Position numbers and translations under genes: made by a program
In this document: one piece after another, positions 51,518-60,651 of the stretch
Layout of the letters: each line of letters begins with the position of its first letter
How positions within the stretch are numbered: the first letter of the stretch is position 1
Origin: Clostridia bacterium
Lineage (GTDB): Bacteria; Bacillota; Clostridia; Christensenellales; Aristaeellaceae
Assembly: GCA_017397895.1 (NCBI GenBank)
Contig: JAFQHP010000017.1
Span: forward strand, 62,001 to 126,000
Length of the DNA stretch: 64,000 nucleotides
Reading direction: 5' to 3'
The notes under the pieces: generated by a model
Told to the model about the DNA's origin: nothing
The model's input: only the letters and a program-made list of their open reading frames with translations
The model's database searches: none

Positions 51518-52696
51518 ATGAACCGCATTTACATGGATAACGCGGCCACCACGGCCATTTCCGCCGAAGCGCTCAACGCTATGCTGCCCTGCTTCGGCCA
51601 GGTGTTTGGCAATGCGTCCAGCATCCATTCCACCGGCCGGGATGCCAGAAAGAAGCTGGAGGAAGCAAGGCGCACCGTGGCAGGCCTGCTTGGCGCCAAG
51701 CCCAATGAAATCTACTTTACCTCCGGCGGCACCGAAAGCGACAACTGGGCCATCAAGGGCGCTGCCTTTGCCAACCGCCATAAGGGCAACCACATCATCA
51801 CCAGCCAGATTGAGCACCATGCGGTGCTGCATACCTGCCAGTGGCTGGAAAAGCAGGGCTTTGAAATTACCTATCTTCCGGTGGATGAATACGGCGTGGT
51901 GAACCCTGCCGATGTGGAAAAGGCCATCACCGACAAAACCATCCTCATTTCCGTCATGGCTGCCAATAACGAAATCGGCACCATCCAGCCCATTGCAGAA
52001 ATCGGCAAAATTGCCAGGGAACACAAAATCACCTTCCACACCGACGCCGTGCAGGCAGTGGGCGCCATTCATGTGAACGTGAACGACTGGAATGTGGACA
52101 TGCTGTCCCTTTCCGCCCACAAGTTTCACGGCCCCAAGGGCGTGGGTGCCTTGTACATCCGCACCGGCTGCAAGGCGGAGCAGTTCCTCCACGGCGGTGC
52201 CCAGGAGCGGGGCCGCCGCGCCACCACCGAAAACCTGCCCGGCATTGTGGGCCTGGCCGCTGCCATGGAAAAGGCGGTGGGCAGCCTGGAAGAAAACGCC
52301 TGCAAAATTATGTACCTTCGGGACAAACTGATCGACGGTATCCTTTCCGCCATTCCCCACACCCGCCTCAACGGCCACCGTATGCAGCGGCTGCCCGGCA
52401 ATGTGAACGTATCCGTTCGCTTCATTGAAGGCGAAGCGCTGCTGCTTCGGCTGGATCTGGCAGGCATTGCCGGCTCCTCCGGCTCCGCCTGCACCAGCGG
52501 TTCTCTGGACCCCAGCCATGTGCTGCTGGCCATCGGATTGCCCCACGAAATTGCCCATGGCAGCCTGCGTCTTTCCCTTTCTGACAACAACACCGAAGAA
52601 GAAGTGGACGAAGTGCTGAAGGTGCTGCCCGAAATTGTTACAAGTCTGCGTGCCATGAGCCCCCTTTACGAACAGTTTTTGCAGGAGGAAAAATAA
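51518..52696 (+). CDS. nifS: Cysteine desulfurase (NifS/IscS type)
   Basis: This 392-residue PLP enzyme delivers sulfur from cysteine for cluster assembly. It has YMDNAATT, TSGGTESDNWA, the PLP Lys in SLSAHKFHGPKG and the catalytic Cys in SSGSACTSGSLDPSHVL. The nifU-type scaffold gene begins one base after its stop. The short Cys loop region fits the NifS/IscS group rather than SufS. Confidence 0.95.
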   Translation: MNRIYMDNAATTAISAEALNAMLPCFGQVFGNASSIHSTGRDARKKLEEARRTVAGLLGAKPNEIYFTSGGTESDNWAIKGAAFANRHKGNHIITSQIEHHAVLHTCQWLEKQGFEITYLPVDEYGVVNPADVEKAITDKTILISVMAANNEIGTIQPIAEIGKIAREHKITFHTDAVQAVGAIHVNVNDWNVDMLSLSAHKFHGPKGVGALYIRTGCKAEQFLHGGAQERGRRATTENLPGIVGLAAAMEKAVGSLEENACKIMYLRDKLIDGILSAIPHTRLNGHRMQRLPGNVNVSVRFIEGEALLLRLDLAGIAGSSGSACTSGSLDPSHVLLAIGLPHEIAHGSLRLSLSDNNTEEEVDEVLKVLPEIVTSLRAMSPLYEQFLQEEK

Positions 52697-52697
52697 C

Positions 52698-53078
52698 ATG
52701 TACAGCGAAAAAGTAATGGATCACTTTACTAACCCCCGGAATGTGGGCGAAATTGAAAATGCCGACGGCGTGGGCCTGGTTGGCAATGCCAAGTGCGGCG
52801 ATATTATGAAAATGTACCTGAAAGTGGAAGACGGCGTGATTGTGGACGTGAAGTTCAAAACCTTCGGCTGCGGCGCCGCCATTGCCACCTCCTCCATGGC
52901 CACGGAAATGGTGAAGGGGAAAACCTTGCAGGAAGCCTTGCAGTTGACCAACAAGGCCGTTGCGGAAGCGCTGGACGGGCTGCCGCCGGTGAAAATGCAC
53001 TGCTCCCTGCTTGCGGAAGAAGCCATCCACGCCGCCGTGGAAGACTATATGAAAAACCATCCGGAAGCAGTAAAATAA
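52698..53078 (+). CDS. nifU: NifU/IscU-type iron-sulfur scaffold protein
   Basis: This 126-residue scaffold protein has the three cluster Cys in GNAKCGDIMKM, KTFGCGAAIATSS and PVKMHCSLLAEEA. It has only the N-terminal U domain, so it is the short NifU-like form common in Clostridia. It directly follows nifS and is co-transcribed with it. Confidence 0.95.
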   Translation: MYSEKVMDHFTNPRNVGEIENADGVGLVGNAKCGDIMKMYLKVEDGVIVDVKFKTFGCGAAIATSSMATEMVKGKTLQEALQLTNKAVAEALDGLPPVKMHCSLLAEEAIHAAVEDYMKNHPEAVK

Positions 53079-53105
53079 CATTTCTGCTCCCGAAAAAGGA
53101 GCTAT

Positions 53106-54884
53106 ATGCAACAGGAAGTACACGGAAATATTACGGGCATCCGGGATACCCAATTGGCTGAAATTGCGGCTATTTATGATTGCCCCTTTGATACGGACGA
53201 ATTTGCGCCGCGCGACTTATTGACTGAGCTCGCGCGGCATTCCTGCGCTTTGAACCGCGAGATTGCGGTGTATGTAAGCCGGGACGGCCAGGTGATGGAC
53301 GTGACGGTGGGCGTGGGGGACTCTGTGCCGCTTTTGGACCTGCGCCTGCGCCGGAACGTGAAGCGGCTTTCTTACATTCGCTGCATCCATACCCATCCAG
53401 GCGGGAGCCCTGAACTTTCCGACGTGGACCTGGCGGCCCTGCGCAGCCTGATGCTGGACAGCATGTGCGCCGTGGGCGTTGATGAAAAGGGAAGGGTGAC
53501 CGGCATCAGTGCCGCCTTCCTTACCGAAAAGGAAAAGGGCGTGCCAGGTATTGTTCAGACGCCGGTGTATTCCCTCAACCGCCTTCCCCAGGCGGAATGG
53601 ATGCAGGAAATTGAAATTGCGGAGCGTGCCGTGATGAAGGGCACCGAAGCGGATGAGGAAGAGCCCGAGCGGGTGGTGCTGGTGGGCATCGATACCGAAA
53701 AATCCCTGGACGAACTGGCGGCGCTTTCGGATACCGCCGGCGGCAGGGTGGTGGCCCGTTTCCTGCAAAAGCGTCCCAAGCCGGACCCTGTCACTTATGT
53801 GGGCAGCGGCAAGGCGGTGGAACTGCAGCTGGATGCCCAGGCCGCGGAAGCCGACGTGGTGATTTTTGACGATGAGCTTACCGGCGTACAACTGAAAAAC
53901 CTGGAAGAAATCATTGGCGTGAAGGTGATTGACCGCACTGCCCTGATCCTGGACATCTTTGCCCAGCGGGCCAAAAGCGGCGAAGGCAAATTGCAGGTGC
54001 AGCTTGCCCAATTGAAATACCGCTCCTCCCGGCTGATCGGCCAGGGCCTGGTGCTTTCCCGCCTTGGCGGCGGCATCGGCACGCGGGGCCCCGGCGAAAC
54101 CAAGCTGGAAATTGACCGCCGCCGCATCCGGGAGCAGATTACCAATCTGCGGCGGGACCTGGACGCACTGCAAAAGCAGCGCCAGCTGAGAAGAAAAGCC
54201 CGGGAAAAGAACAAAATTCCCATTGTATCTTTGGTTGGCTATACCAATACCGGTAAATCCACCCTGCTGAACAAATTGACGGACGCCGGGGTGTATGCGG
54301 AAAACCAGCTTTTTGCCACCCTGGACGCCGTTTCCAAGAAGGTGGAATTGCCCGGCGGCACGGAATGCTTGCTGGTGGACACGGTGGGCTTTATTTCCAA
54401 GCTGCCCCATGACCTGATTGAGGCTTTCAAATCCACCCTGGAGGAAGCGGCCCTTTCGGACCTGCTTGTGATCGTATCCGACGGGGCCAATGAGGATATG
54501 CTGGCCCAGTACAAAGTGGTGGAGGAAGTACTTGCCCAGATTGGCGCCGACACCCAGCCCAGGATCAACGTGATCAACAAATGCGACCGGATGGAATACG
54601 TCCAGGATGTGCTCCCGGCGCTGCCGGATGCCATCCGCATTTCTGCCAGACAGGGCACCAACCTGGATGCGCTTCTGAAGGAAATTGAAAAGCAGCTGCA
54701 GGGAGACGAAAAGGAAATGACCCTGCTGGTGCCCTTTGACAAATTCCACGTGATCAACGAGCTGCGCACCAAGGGCAAGGTGCAAAGCGAAGAATACACC
54801 GATACCGGCAGCCTCATTACCGTGCGGCTCAAGCCCGAGCATGCGGGCCAGATGATGGCAAAGTATGGGGATATGATCCAATAA
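53106..54884 (+). CDS. hflX: GTPase HflX with an N-terminal JAMM-type domain
   Basis: This 592-residue protein is well above the usual 380-430 residues of HflX. Residues 190-592 are standard HflX: the N-terminal domain (YVGSGKAVELQ), GGGIGTRGPGETKLEIDRRR, G1 GYTNTGKST, G3 DTVGF and G4 NKCD. HflX splits or rescues stalled 70S ribosomes. Residues 1-185 hold a JAMM (MPN+) zinc-protease pattern: Glu52 in NREIAVYV, then H-x-H-x7-S-x2-D in HTHPGGSPELSDVD (His95, His97, Ser105, Asp108). Starts behind AAGGAG, 27 bases after nifU. Confidence 0.93.
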   Translation: MQQEVHGNITGIRDTQLAEIAAIYDCPFDTDEFAPRDLLTELARHSCALNREIAVYVSRDGQVMDVTVGVGDSVPLLDLRLRRNVKRLSYIRCIHTHPGGSPELSDVDLAALRSLMLDSMCAVGVDEKGRVTGISAAFLTEKEKGVPGIVQTPVYSLNRLPQAEWMQEIEIAERAVMKGTEADEEEPERVVLVGIDTEKSLDELAALSDTAGGRVVARFLQKRPKPDPVTYVGSGKAVELQLDAQAAEADVVIFDDELTGVQLKNLEEIIGVKVIDRTALILDIFAQRAKSGEGKLQVQLAQLKYRSSRLIGQGLVLSRLGGGIGTRGPGETKLEIDRRRIREQITNLRRDLDALQKQRQLRRKAREKNKIPIVSLVGYTNTGKSTLLNKLTDAGVYAENQLFATLDAVSKKVELPGGTECLLVDTVGFISKLPHDLIEAFKSTLEEAALSDLLVIVSDGANEDMLAQYKVVEEVLAQIGADTQPRINVINKCDRMEYVQDVLPALPDAIRISARQGTNLDALLKEIEKQLQGDEKEMTLLVPFDKFHVINELRTKGKVQSEEYTDTGSLITVRLKPEHAGQMMAKYGDMIQ

Positions 54885-54905
54885 TTTCGGAGGAAATGCA
54901 CACAG

Positions 54906-55583
54906 ATGGCAGCACGATTGTTGGCGCTGTTTCTGGCGCTGATGAGCCTGGGTCAGGGCACCCTGACCCAATATGAAGAGGAAATGAGCCTTGGCGGCAC
55001 CCTGTTTCTGGTAAACAGGGATTTTGTGCTGGCGTCTGATTACAAGCCGGAGGACCTGGTGGTGCCCGATGTGCGGCTCACCTATCCCGATACCACCATG
55101 CGGGCGGAAGCGGCAGGTGCGCTGGAGGAAATGTTTGCAGCGGCCAAGGAGGAAGCAGGGCATACGCTGATTGGCGTTTCCGGCTTCCGCAGCTATGGCC
55201 AGCAGGCTTCCATCTACGAGCGTAAGATAAAAAACGCCGGCAAGAAGCAGGCCATGCTGCTGGTGGCGCCCCCCGGCGCCAGCGAGCATCAATTGGGCCT
55301 GGCCATGGACCTGGGCACCCCCCAGAACCAGAAGCTGAACCAGGCCTTCGGCGATACGCAGGCCGGTGCCTGGGTCAGGGAAAACTGCCACAGGTTTGGC
55401 TTCATTATCCGCTATAAAGAAGAATGGACAGACATTACCGGCTATGCGGATGAACCCTGGCATGTGCGCTATGTGGGCAAGGAGCATGCACAACGGATTT
55501 TTGAAATGAACATTCCACTGGAGTATTACATCGATACATTGCGTCAGGTGCAGTATGACGGCCTGACAGAGCAGAAGAGGTGA
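54906..55583 (+). CDS. Secreted D-Ala-D-Ala carboxypeptidase (M15B), copy 1 of 3
   Basis: This 225-residue VanY/DacB-type zinc peptidase trims peptidoglycan stem peptides. It has a signal peptide (about 1-18), GVSGFRSYGQQ, the zinc motif ASEHQLGLAMDLG and the catalytic/zinc segment DEPWHVRYVG, all intact. It starts at ATG 54906, about 10 bases after GGAGG. Two further copies follow at once in the same direction. Confidence 0.92.
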   Translation: MAARLLALFLALMSLGQGTLTQYEEEMSLGGTLFLVNRDFVLASDYKPEDLVVPDVRLTYPDTTMRAEAAGALEEMFAAAKEEAGHTLIGVSGFRSYGQQASIYERKIKNAGKKQAMLLVAPPGASEHQLGLAMDLGTPQNQKLNQAFGDTQAGAWVRENCHRFGFIIRYKEEWTDITGYADEPWHVRYVGKEHAQRIFEMNIPLEYYIDTLRQVQYDGLTEQKR

Positions 55584-55590
55584 AAAGCGG

Positions 55591-56385
55591 ATGAAGAAAA
55601 TACTGCTGGCAGGGCTGATGCTGCTTTTATTCTGCAGCAGCGCATGGGCGGAGCAGCCTGAATGGACCTATCCGCTGGAACCGGAAATTCTGGCCAATAC
55701 CGAAGGGTACATTACACTTGCCAACAAGGATGTATTGTTGGATGAAGATTATGAACCCCAGGACCTGGAAAAGCTGAAGGTGCGCAATGTGGTGGACGAC
55801 CTGGTGCGGGAAGAAGTGAACGATGCGCTGGAAGCCATGTTTGCAGCGGCGGAAGAAGACGGCTGCAAGCTGTATGTGAAAAGCGCTTACCGCAGCTACC
55901 AGACCCAGCACACCATGTATTTCAACCGCCTGGAAAAGAACAATGGCAAGGATGACGGGTGGGTGTCCTATCCCGGCGCCAGCGACCATCAGACGGGGCT
56001 GGGCATTGACGTGCTGAACTATGCCTGGACAAAAAAAGAGGGCATGAATGAAAAATTCGGCCTGGAAGAAGAAGCAAAGTGGATGGCGGAACATTGCTGG
56101 GAATACGGCTTTGTGATCCGCTACATGGAAGACAAGGAAGATATTACAAAAATCAATTATGAGCCCTGGCATCTGCGTTATGTAGGCCTGGAAGTGGCCC
56201 GGTATATGCAGGAGAAGCATTTTTCCCTGGAGGAATTTACCGAAGACTGGCAAATCTACCTTTCCGACTGGGAAGCCCAGGGCGGCAATTTCAAAGAGCT
56301 TCTGAAAGAACGGGCAAAGATTAACGTAACGGTTGTAGGCTACAGCGAGGACGGGGAAGAAGAAGTGATGCTGTCCCACTGGTAA
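55591..56385 (+). CDS. Secreted D-Ala-D-Ala carboxypeptidase (M15B), copy 2 of 3
   Basis: This 264-residue protein has a signal peptide ending SSAWAE, the segment KSAYRSYQTQ, the zinc motif ASDHQTGLGIDVL and the segment YEPWHLRYVG, so it should be active. It carries a 40-residue C-terminal extension (after about 215) that is absent from copy 1. It lies eight bases after copy 1. Confidence 0.92.
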   Translation: MKKILLAGLMLLLFCSSAWAEQPEWTYPLEPEILANTEGYITLANKDVLLDEDYEPQDLEKLKVRNVVDDLVREEVNDALEAMFAAAEEDGCKLYVKSAYRSYQTQHTMYFNRLEKNNGKDDGWVSYPGASDHQTGLGIDVLNYAWTKKEGMNEKFGLEEEAKWMAEHCWEYGFVIRYMEDKEDITKINYEPWHLRYVGLEVARYMQEKHFSLEEFTEDWQIYLSDWEAQGGNFKELLKERAKINVTVVGYSEDGEEEVMLSHW

Positions 56386-56406
56386 GATAGAAAAGGGGTG
56401 CGGAAG

Positions 56407-57273
56407 ATGAAAAAAGGAATGTGTTTGCTGCTGGCTGTAATGATGGCCTTTGCAAGCATGCCCTGCTTTGCTGCATCCTTTGATGATGACGGTGTGCTGC
56501 GGCTGGTGAACCGGGAAGAAAAGATTACGAAAAAGTATGTACCGGAGGATCTGGTAAAGCCGGATGTGCCTGTGAACAAGAAAAACCAGGAAGAACAGAT
56601 TTACCTGCGTCCGGCCGCTGCCGCGGCGCTGGAAGAAATGTTTGCTGCTGCCAAGGAAGAAAAGGGCTATGTGCTGCTGGCCGTTTCCGGCTACCGGGCA
56701 TACGGCACCCAGCAGCTTCTGTTCAATAACAAGGTGGCTTCCGTTGGCAGCAAGGAAGCGGCCCAGAAGAAGGTGGCCCCTGCCGGTGCCAGCGAACATC
56801 AGCTGGGCCTTGCCATGGACGTATTGTCGGAAAATTTCCGGCTGCTGAACTCTGGCTTTCTGGATACGGAAGAGGGCAAGTGGCTGTATGAAAACTGTCA
56901 CCGGTTTGGCTTCATTGTGCGATATAAAAAAGAATGGAGCAACATCACCGGCTACAGCGCAGAACCCTGGCATTTCCGTTATCTGGGCGTCAGCCATGCA
57001 ACGGCGGTGAGCAAGCTGAATATTCCCTATGAAACCTATGCCTCCAAGGCCCGGCTGCTGCCGGAATATGTGCTCACCCACGGCAATGCCTGCCTTTTGT
57101 ATGCGCTGGTGGAAAATGCCCTGTACGGAGACGGCGCACTGTTTGAAGAAATGCTTGCTCTGCCCTGTGACACACTGGAATTGCAGGCGAAAAACATTGT
57201 GGATATGACGGACAAGGTGCGGCCCCAGGGCGTTTCGCTGGAAGAAGCCGTGCTGAACCTGGGGGAATGGTAA
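56407..57273 (+). CDS. Secreted D-Ala-D-Ala carboxypeptidase (M15B), copy 3 of 3
   Basis: This 288-residue protein starts at ATG 56407, 9 bases after AAGGGG. It has a signal peptide ending PCFAAS, the segment VSGYRAYGTQQ, the zinc motif ASEHQLGLAMDVL and the segment AEPWHFRYLG. It is closest to copy 1 over the core. A C-terminal extension of about 75 residues follows. The next gene starts one base after its stop. Confidence 0.92.
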   Translation: MKKGMCLLLAVMMAFASMPCFAASFDDDGVLRLVNREEKITKKYVPEDLVKPDVPVNKKNQEEQIYLRPAAAAALEEMFAAAKEEKGYVLLAVSGYRAYGTQQLLFNNKVASVGSKEAAQKKVAPAGASEHQLGLAMDVLSENFRLLNSGFLDTEEGKWLYENCHRFGFIVRYKKEWSNITGYSAEPWHFRYLGVSHATAVSKLNIPYETYASKARLLPEYVLTHGNACLLYALVENALYGDGALFEEMLALPCDTLELQAKNIVDMTDKVRPQGVSLEEAVLNLGEW

Positions 57274-57274
57274 G

Positions 57275-58384
57275 ATGCGTTCCCTGCGGGAAAAATTGCA
57301 GGCCACAGCGCCCCGGCAGCAGGTAAAAAAGCCGGCGGCGCTGGATTGCTATGTGAAGGAAATCAAAACCCCGGCGGAAGCGTTTCTTTTGCCGGATCAG
57401 ATTGCGGGGGACAGCCTGCAATTGATGCTGGGCGGGCAATGGCAGGACGTAAGGAAGGAAGATATTCTCTTTCTGGACACCGAAACCACCGGCCTGTCCC
57501 ACGGCGCAGGGACGGTGGCGTTCCTGGTGGGGGTTGGGTATTTTGAAGGGGAATATTTCATTGTACGCCAGTACATGATGCGGGACTACGATGAAGAGAT
57601 TTTCCTGCTGACGAAGGTAATGGAGCATCTGGCGCAAAAAAAGCATCTGTGCACCTTCAACGGCGCTTCCTTCGATATGCCGCTGCTGGAAGCCCGGTTC
57701 ACCATGCAAAGGATGAGAAACCCCTATGTTTTGCAGCATATTGACCTTCTGCACGTGGCAAGGCGCGTGTGGAAGCTGCGGCTGAAAAGCTGCAGGCTGG
57801 GCAGGCTGGAAGAAATGGTGCTTGGCATTACCCGTGAGGATGATCTGCCCGGTGCACTGGTACCGGAAAGATATTTCCAATACCTCAAATGCAAGGATTT
57901 TTCCCTGCTGGAGGATATATTGGAGCATAACGGCCAGGACATTATTTCCCTGGCGCATCTTTTGCACCGGCTGTGCGTTTTGCACGATATGCCCCTGACG
58001 GCGGAAAAGCAGGAGGATATTTTCAGCCTGGGCCGGGTGTATGAAAAGCGGGGGCGCAACGAAGGGGCCCGTATGTGCTACCGGGCGGCGGACAAAGGCA
58101 GCCTTTCTGCCCTGGCCAGGGCGCGCATTGCCGAAACCTACCGCAAGGAAGGGGATACGGAAAAGGCGGCCCAGGTGTATGAAACCATGGTACAGAACAG
58201 GCAGGGCGGCACAGCCCCCCTGATTGCCCTGGCAAAGATTGCGGAGCACAAAAGAAGGGATATTCCAGCCGCCATCGAATATACAAGAAAAGCCATCATG
58301 CTTTCCGCAAACAGGGAAGACGGGGATATGGCCGCATTGCAAAAACGATTTGAACGCCTGATGCGAAAGGCGAGGAAGGATTGA
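57275..58384 (+). CDS. YprB-like protein: RNase H-like exonuclease domain plus TPR
   Basis: This 369-residue cytoplasmic protein matches the YprB family. The DnaQ/RNase H-like domain has FLDTETTGLSHGAG, which carries the first acidic pair, CTFNGASFDMPLLEAR and the last acidic region HNGQDIISLA. Residues 250-369 form tetratricopeptide-like helices (IFSLGRVYEKRGRNEGA, RIAETYRKEGDTEKAAQVYE). The substrate nucleic acid is unknown. It is coupled to the M15 gene before it and the TPR gene after it. Confidence 0.85.
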   Translation: MRSLREKLQATAPRQQVKKPAALDCYVKEIKTPAEAFLLPDQIAGDSLQLMLGGQWQDVRKEDILFLDTETTGLSHGAGTVAFLVGVGYFEGEYFIVRQYMMRDYDEEIFLLTKVMEHLAQKKHLCTFNGASFDMPLLEARFTMQRMRNPYVLQHIDLLHVARRVWKLRLKSCRLGRLEEMVLGITREDDLPGALVPERYFQYLKCKDFSLLEDILEHNGQDIISLAHLLHRLCVLHDMPLTAEKQEDIFSLGRVYEKRGRNEGARMCYRAADKGSLSALARARIAETYRKEGDTEKAAQVYETMVQNRQGGTAPLIALAKIAEHKRRDIPAAIEYTRKAIMLSANREDGDMAALQKRFERLMRKARKD

Positions 58385-58389
58385 TACAT

Positions 58390-59094
58390 ATGGGTTTCAT
58401 GGATACGTTCAAGGCACGCAAGGGGTTGAACCTGCACCAGAAGGGCCAGCATGAAGAAGCGCTGAAGGTGTATGAGGAACTGTACAATTCCGGCTATGTG
58501 TCGGCCATGTATATGCTGCCTTATTCCGTGCTGCTGCTTCGAAAGGGCAGCTGCGATGCGGATTTTCTGAAGGTGAAGGAAGTGCTGAAGAAGGCGGAAA
58601 AGGCGCCGGATCTGAGCCCGGAAAAGCGTCAGCAGCTTCTGATGAACTATGCCGTGGCCCAGTACAAGCTGGGGGAAATGGAAAAGGCGCTGCACCTGCT
58701 GGAAGTGACACATCAGAAAAGCCCTTGCGGCATGATTTACGGCGCCCTGGGCTTTCTGTACATCCAGGCCGGCGACGCCGAAAAGGCCCTTTCCTATAAC
58801 CTGGAAGCGCTGGAATATGACGAAGAGGACCCGGTGACGCTGGATAACCTGGGCCAGGTGTATTATCGCCTGCTGGGGGATAAGGAAAAGGCCCGGGAAT
58901 ACTTCGAAAAGGCCATTGCCATCAAAGAAAACCAGATCGACACGCTGTACTTCCTCTCCCGCTACGACATCGAAGAAGGGAAGAAGGAAGCCGCCCTGGA
59001 AAAGCTGGAGCTGGCGCTGGAAGGCCGCTTTTCGCCCCTGAATTATGTAACCAGAGCGGTTGTGGAAGAAGAAGTTGCTCAGTTGAAAAAATAA
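58390..59094 (+). CDS. Tetratricopeptide-repeat protein
   Basis: This 234-residue protein starts at ATG 58390, 9 bases after GGAAGGA. Repeats run from residue 10 to the end (GLNLHQKGQHEEALKVYEEL, MNYAVAQYKLGEMEKALHLL, GFLYIQAGDAEKALSYN, NLGQVYYRLLGDKEKAREYF). It is likely a protein-interaction scaffold. It may work with the YprB-like protein, whose own C terminus also has TPR units. Confidence 0.8.
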   Translation: MGFMDTFKARKGLNLHQKGQHEEALKVYEELYNSGYVSAMYMLPYSVLLLRKGSCDADFLKVKEVLKKAEKAPDLSPEKRQQLLMNYAVAQYKLGEMEKALHLLEVTHQKSPCGMIYGALGFLYIQAGDAEKALSYNLEALEYDEEDPVTLDNLGQVYYRLLGDKEKAREYFEKAIAIKENQIDTLYFLSRYDIEEGKKEAALEKLELALEGRFSPLNYVTRAVVEEEVAQLKK

Positions 59095-59101
59095 GCAAAA
59101 T

Positions 59102-59127
59102 AGCCGGCAAAATGGCCGGCTTTTTTT
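59102..59127 (+). terminator. Terminator after the TPR gene
   Basis: AGCCGGC and GCCGGCT form a perfect stem around a 6-base loop, followed by seven T. Confidence 0.9.
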
Positions 59128-59191
59128 GTGGATATATGTAACAAAACGGGAAGCTGATACGTTCAGTATATGAAGGGAAAGGGGGATGGGT

Positions 59192-60130
59192 GTGAAAAAA
59201 TGCCTGTGTATGCTGATAGCGGCAATGCTTTTGTTTTATTGCTTTGGAGGGCTGGGGGAGGAATACTATGTGGTGCATAATCCTAACCCGCAGGACCGGC
59301 TGAACCTGCGTATTTTTCCGGATAAAGAATCGGATTCCCTGGGCCGATACTATAATGGCGTAATTGTCCGAAAAATACGGGACGTGAACCGGGAATGGAT
59401 GCAGGTACAGATTGGCAATGCAAGCGGATACATGATGAAGGAATACCTGTGTGATTTTTATCCTTCTCAGGGCAATGCCGTCCGGGATGCACAGATCATC
59501 AGCCCATACAAGGCCCATCAGGAATTATTGGATGGGCCCGGGATGGACGGTGAATTGATTGTTGATTTGCCGGAAGGGGTGCAGGTGCAGGTGCTGGGTG
59601 TTACGGGAGCGTGCGCCCATGTGCAAACAAGCGGTACGGACGGTTATGTGCCGTTGTACACCGTTTCATACCCGGATCAGCCTGTTAAAAAGAAGACGTT
59701 TTATGCCTATAAAGATTCAAATGCCCTGGAATACGACCTGTTTGTGATCAGAAAAATGCATACAGATGAGCAAAACAGGGTATACGCAGTATCAGGAACG
59801 TTTGAAAAACTGATTGACGATGAAGAATGTGGGCGTATGATTGCGGCTGAAAACGGAAAAATGTTTACACTCTCACTGTCAAATGATTTCCAGGCAGAAA
59901 TGCTGAAAAGCAACGGCCTTCTGCCAATATATAATGTGCCGGTGAAGGACTTGTATCAGTGGTATTTGTGTTCATATCTGGATGGCAGCGTGCCGGAGCG
60001 GGGAAAATTGATCTACGAATGGGATGAACCGGAAGGCAATTTTGATTTCTGGTTTGTCACTACACAGGTTTTCCTCAATGCCGAGCAGGAAATAGCATAT
60101 ATGGAATTTTTCTATGTGCCGTGGATGTAA
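59192..60130 (+). CDS. Secreted protein with bacterial SH3 domains
   Basis: This protein has 312 residues from GTG 59192, 6-7 bases after AAGGGGG. The ATG at 59186 is too close to that site. It has a signal peptide (about 4-24). A first SH3b-type module (about 30-85) has LNLRIFPDKESDSLGRYYNG, and a second (about 100-150) has GVQVQVLGVTGACAHVQ. The C-terminal 140 residues are beta-rich without a known fold. Such proteins usually bind peptidoglycan. There is no catalytic motif. Confidence 0.72.
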   Translation: MKKCLCMLIAAMLLFYCFGGLGEEYYVVHNPNPQDRLNLRIFPDKESDSLGRYYNGVIVRKIRDVNREWMQVQIGNASGYMMKEYLCDFYPSQGNAVRDAQIISPYKAHQELLDGPGMDGELIVDLPEGVQVQVLGVTGACAHVQTSGTDGYVPLYTVSYPDQPVKKKTFYAYKDSNALEYDLFVIRKMHTDEQNRVYAVSGTFEKLIDDEECGRMIAAENGKMFTLSLSNDFQAEMLKSNGLLPIYNVPVKDLYQWYLCSYLDGSVPERGKLIYEWDEPEGNFDFWFVTTQVFLNAEQEIAYMEFFYVPWM

Positions 60131-60190
60131 AAAAAGAAGCCTGTTGGCGGGAGGTTTCTTAAGGATCAATTTATCCATCAACGAACAAAC

Positions 60191-60218
60191 GAGCATCCGA
60201 CGATCATATCGGATGCTC
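60191..60218. terminator. Strong hairpin, probably bidirectional terminator
   Basis: GAGCATCCGA and TCGGATGCTC form a perfect 10-bp stem with an 8-base loop. It lies between the SH3 gene (+) and the small minus-strand ORF. T-rich stretches follow on both strands. Confidence 0.65.
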
Positions 60219-60325
60219 ATTTGCTTTTGCAGCCCAATGAACGCAATGCACCGGAACGGTGCGTATAATTGCGCCCTCTCAAAGCAGTAGGAAGTAAGCT
60301 TTTTCTTTCCTAACAAAAATAGCGT

Positions 60326-60472
60326 TTATTGGTTGGCTGAATCAATCTCTCTTTGACGTTTCACTGCGCCAATAATTTCTCTCATGCTTGGATCACCTTT
60401 GATGGTGCAACGAAGCCCATCGAAATTCACTGTGGTCAACAGTTCCCTGAATATGTGCCAGAATCTTTTCAT
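60326..60472 (-). CDS. 48-residue small protein, divergent from tetR
   Basis: ATG 60472 lies 9 bases after AAAGGAG on the minus strand, a convincing start. The peptide begins MKRFWHIFRELLTTVNFDGL and continues CTIKGDPSMREIIGAVKRQR, a basic, probably helical protein. I do not recognise it. It is divergent from the TetR gene at 60652, and the base composition of this stretch is lower in GC than the rest of the window. It may be the remnant or an accessory gene of an acquired regulatory unit. Confidence 0.55.
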   Translation of the reverse strand: MKRFWHIFRELLTTVNFDGLRCTIKGDPSMREIIGAVKRQREIDSANQ

Positions 60473-60600
60473 TTGATTACGCTCCTTTCAGCTTTATTTT
60501 ATTGTTGCATTCATGATAAAGAAAACGGTCAACTGCTGATTTTTGAGGAAAATACGGACAAAACCTCTTCATTTATCCATCAAATTTTCAACATTGTTGG

Positions 60601-60629
60601 TTGGATAGTATGCCACACAAGTGTATAAT
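60601..60629 (+). promoter_or_regulatory. Promoter of the second tetR gene
   Basis: TTGGAT and TATAAT are 17 bases apart. The spacer and -10 contain an imperfect dyad (CCACAC and GTGTAT), a possible autorepressor site. The rest of 60473-60600 holds nothing I can name. Confidence 0.6.
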
Positions 60630-60651
60630 AAATTCAGGAAGGAGAGATAAT

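Noticed and set aside
60353-60628. Plus-strand 91-codon ORF between the SH3 and tetR genes
   Set aside because: It lacks a ribosome site and overlaps the tetR promoter, while the opposite strand has a 48-codon ORF with a good ribosome site.
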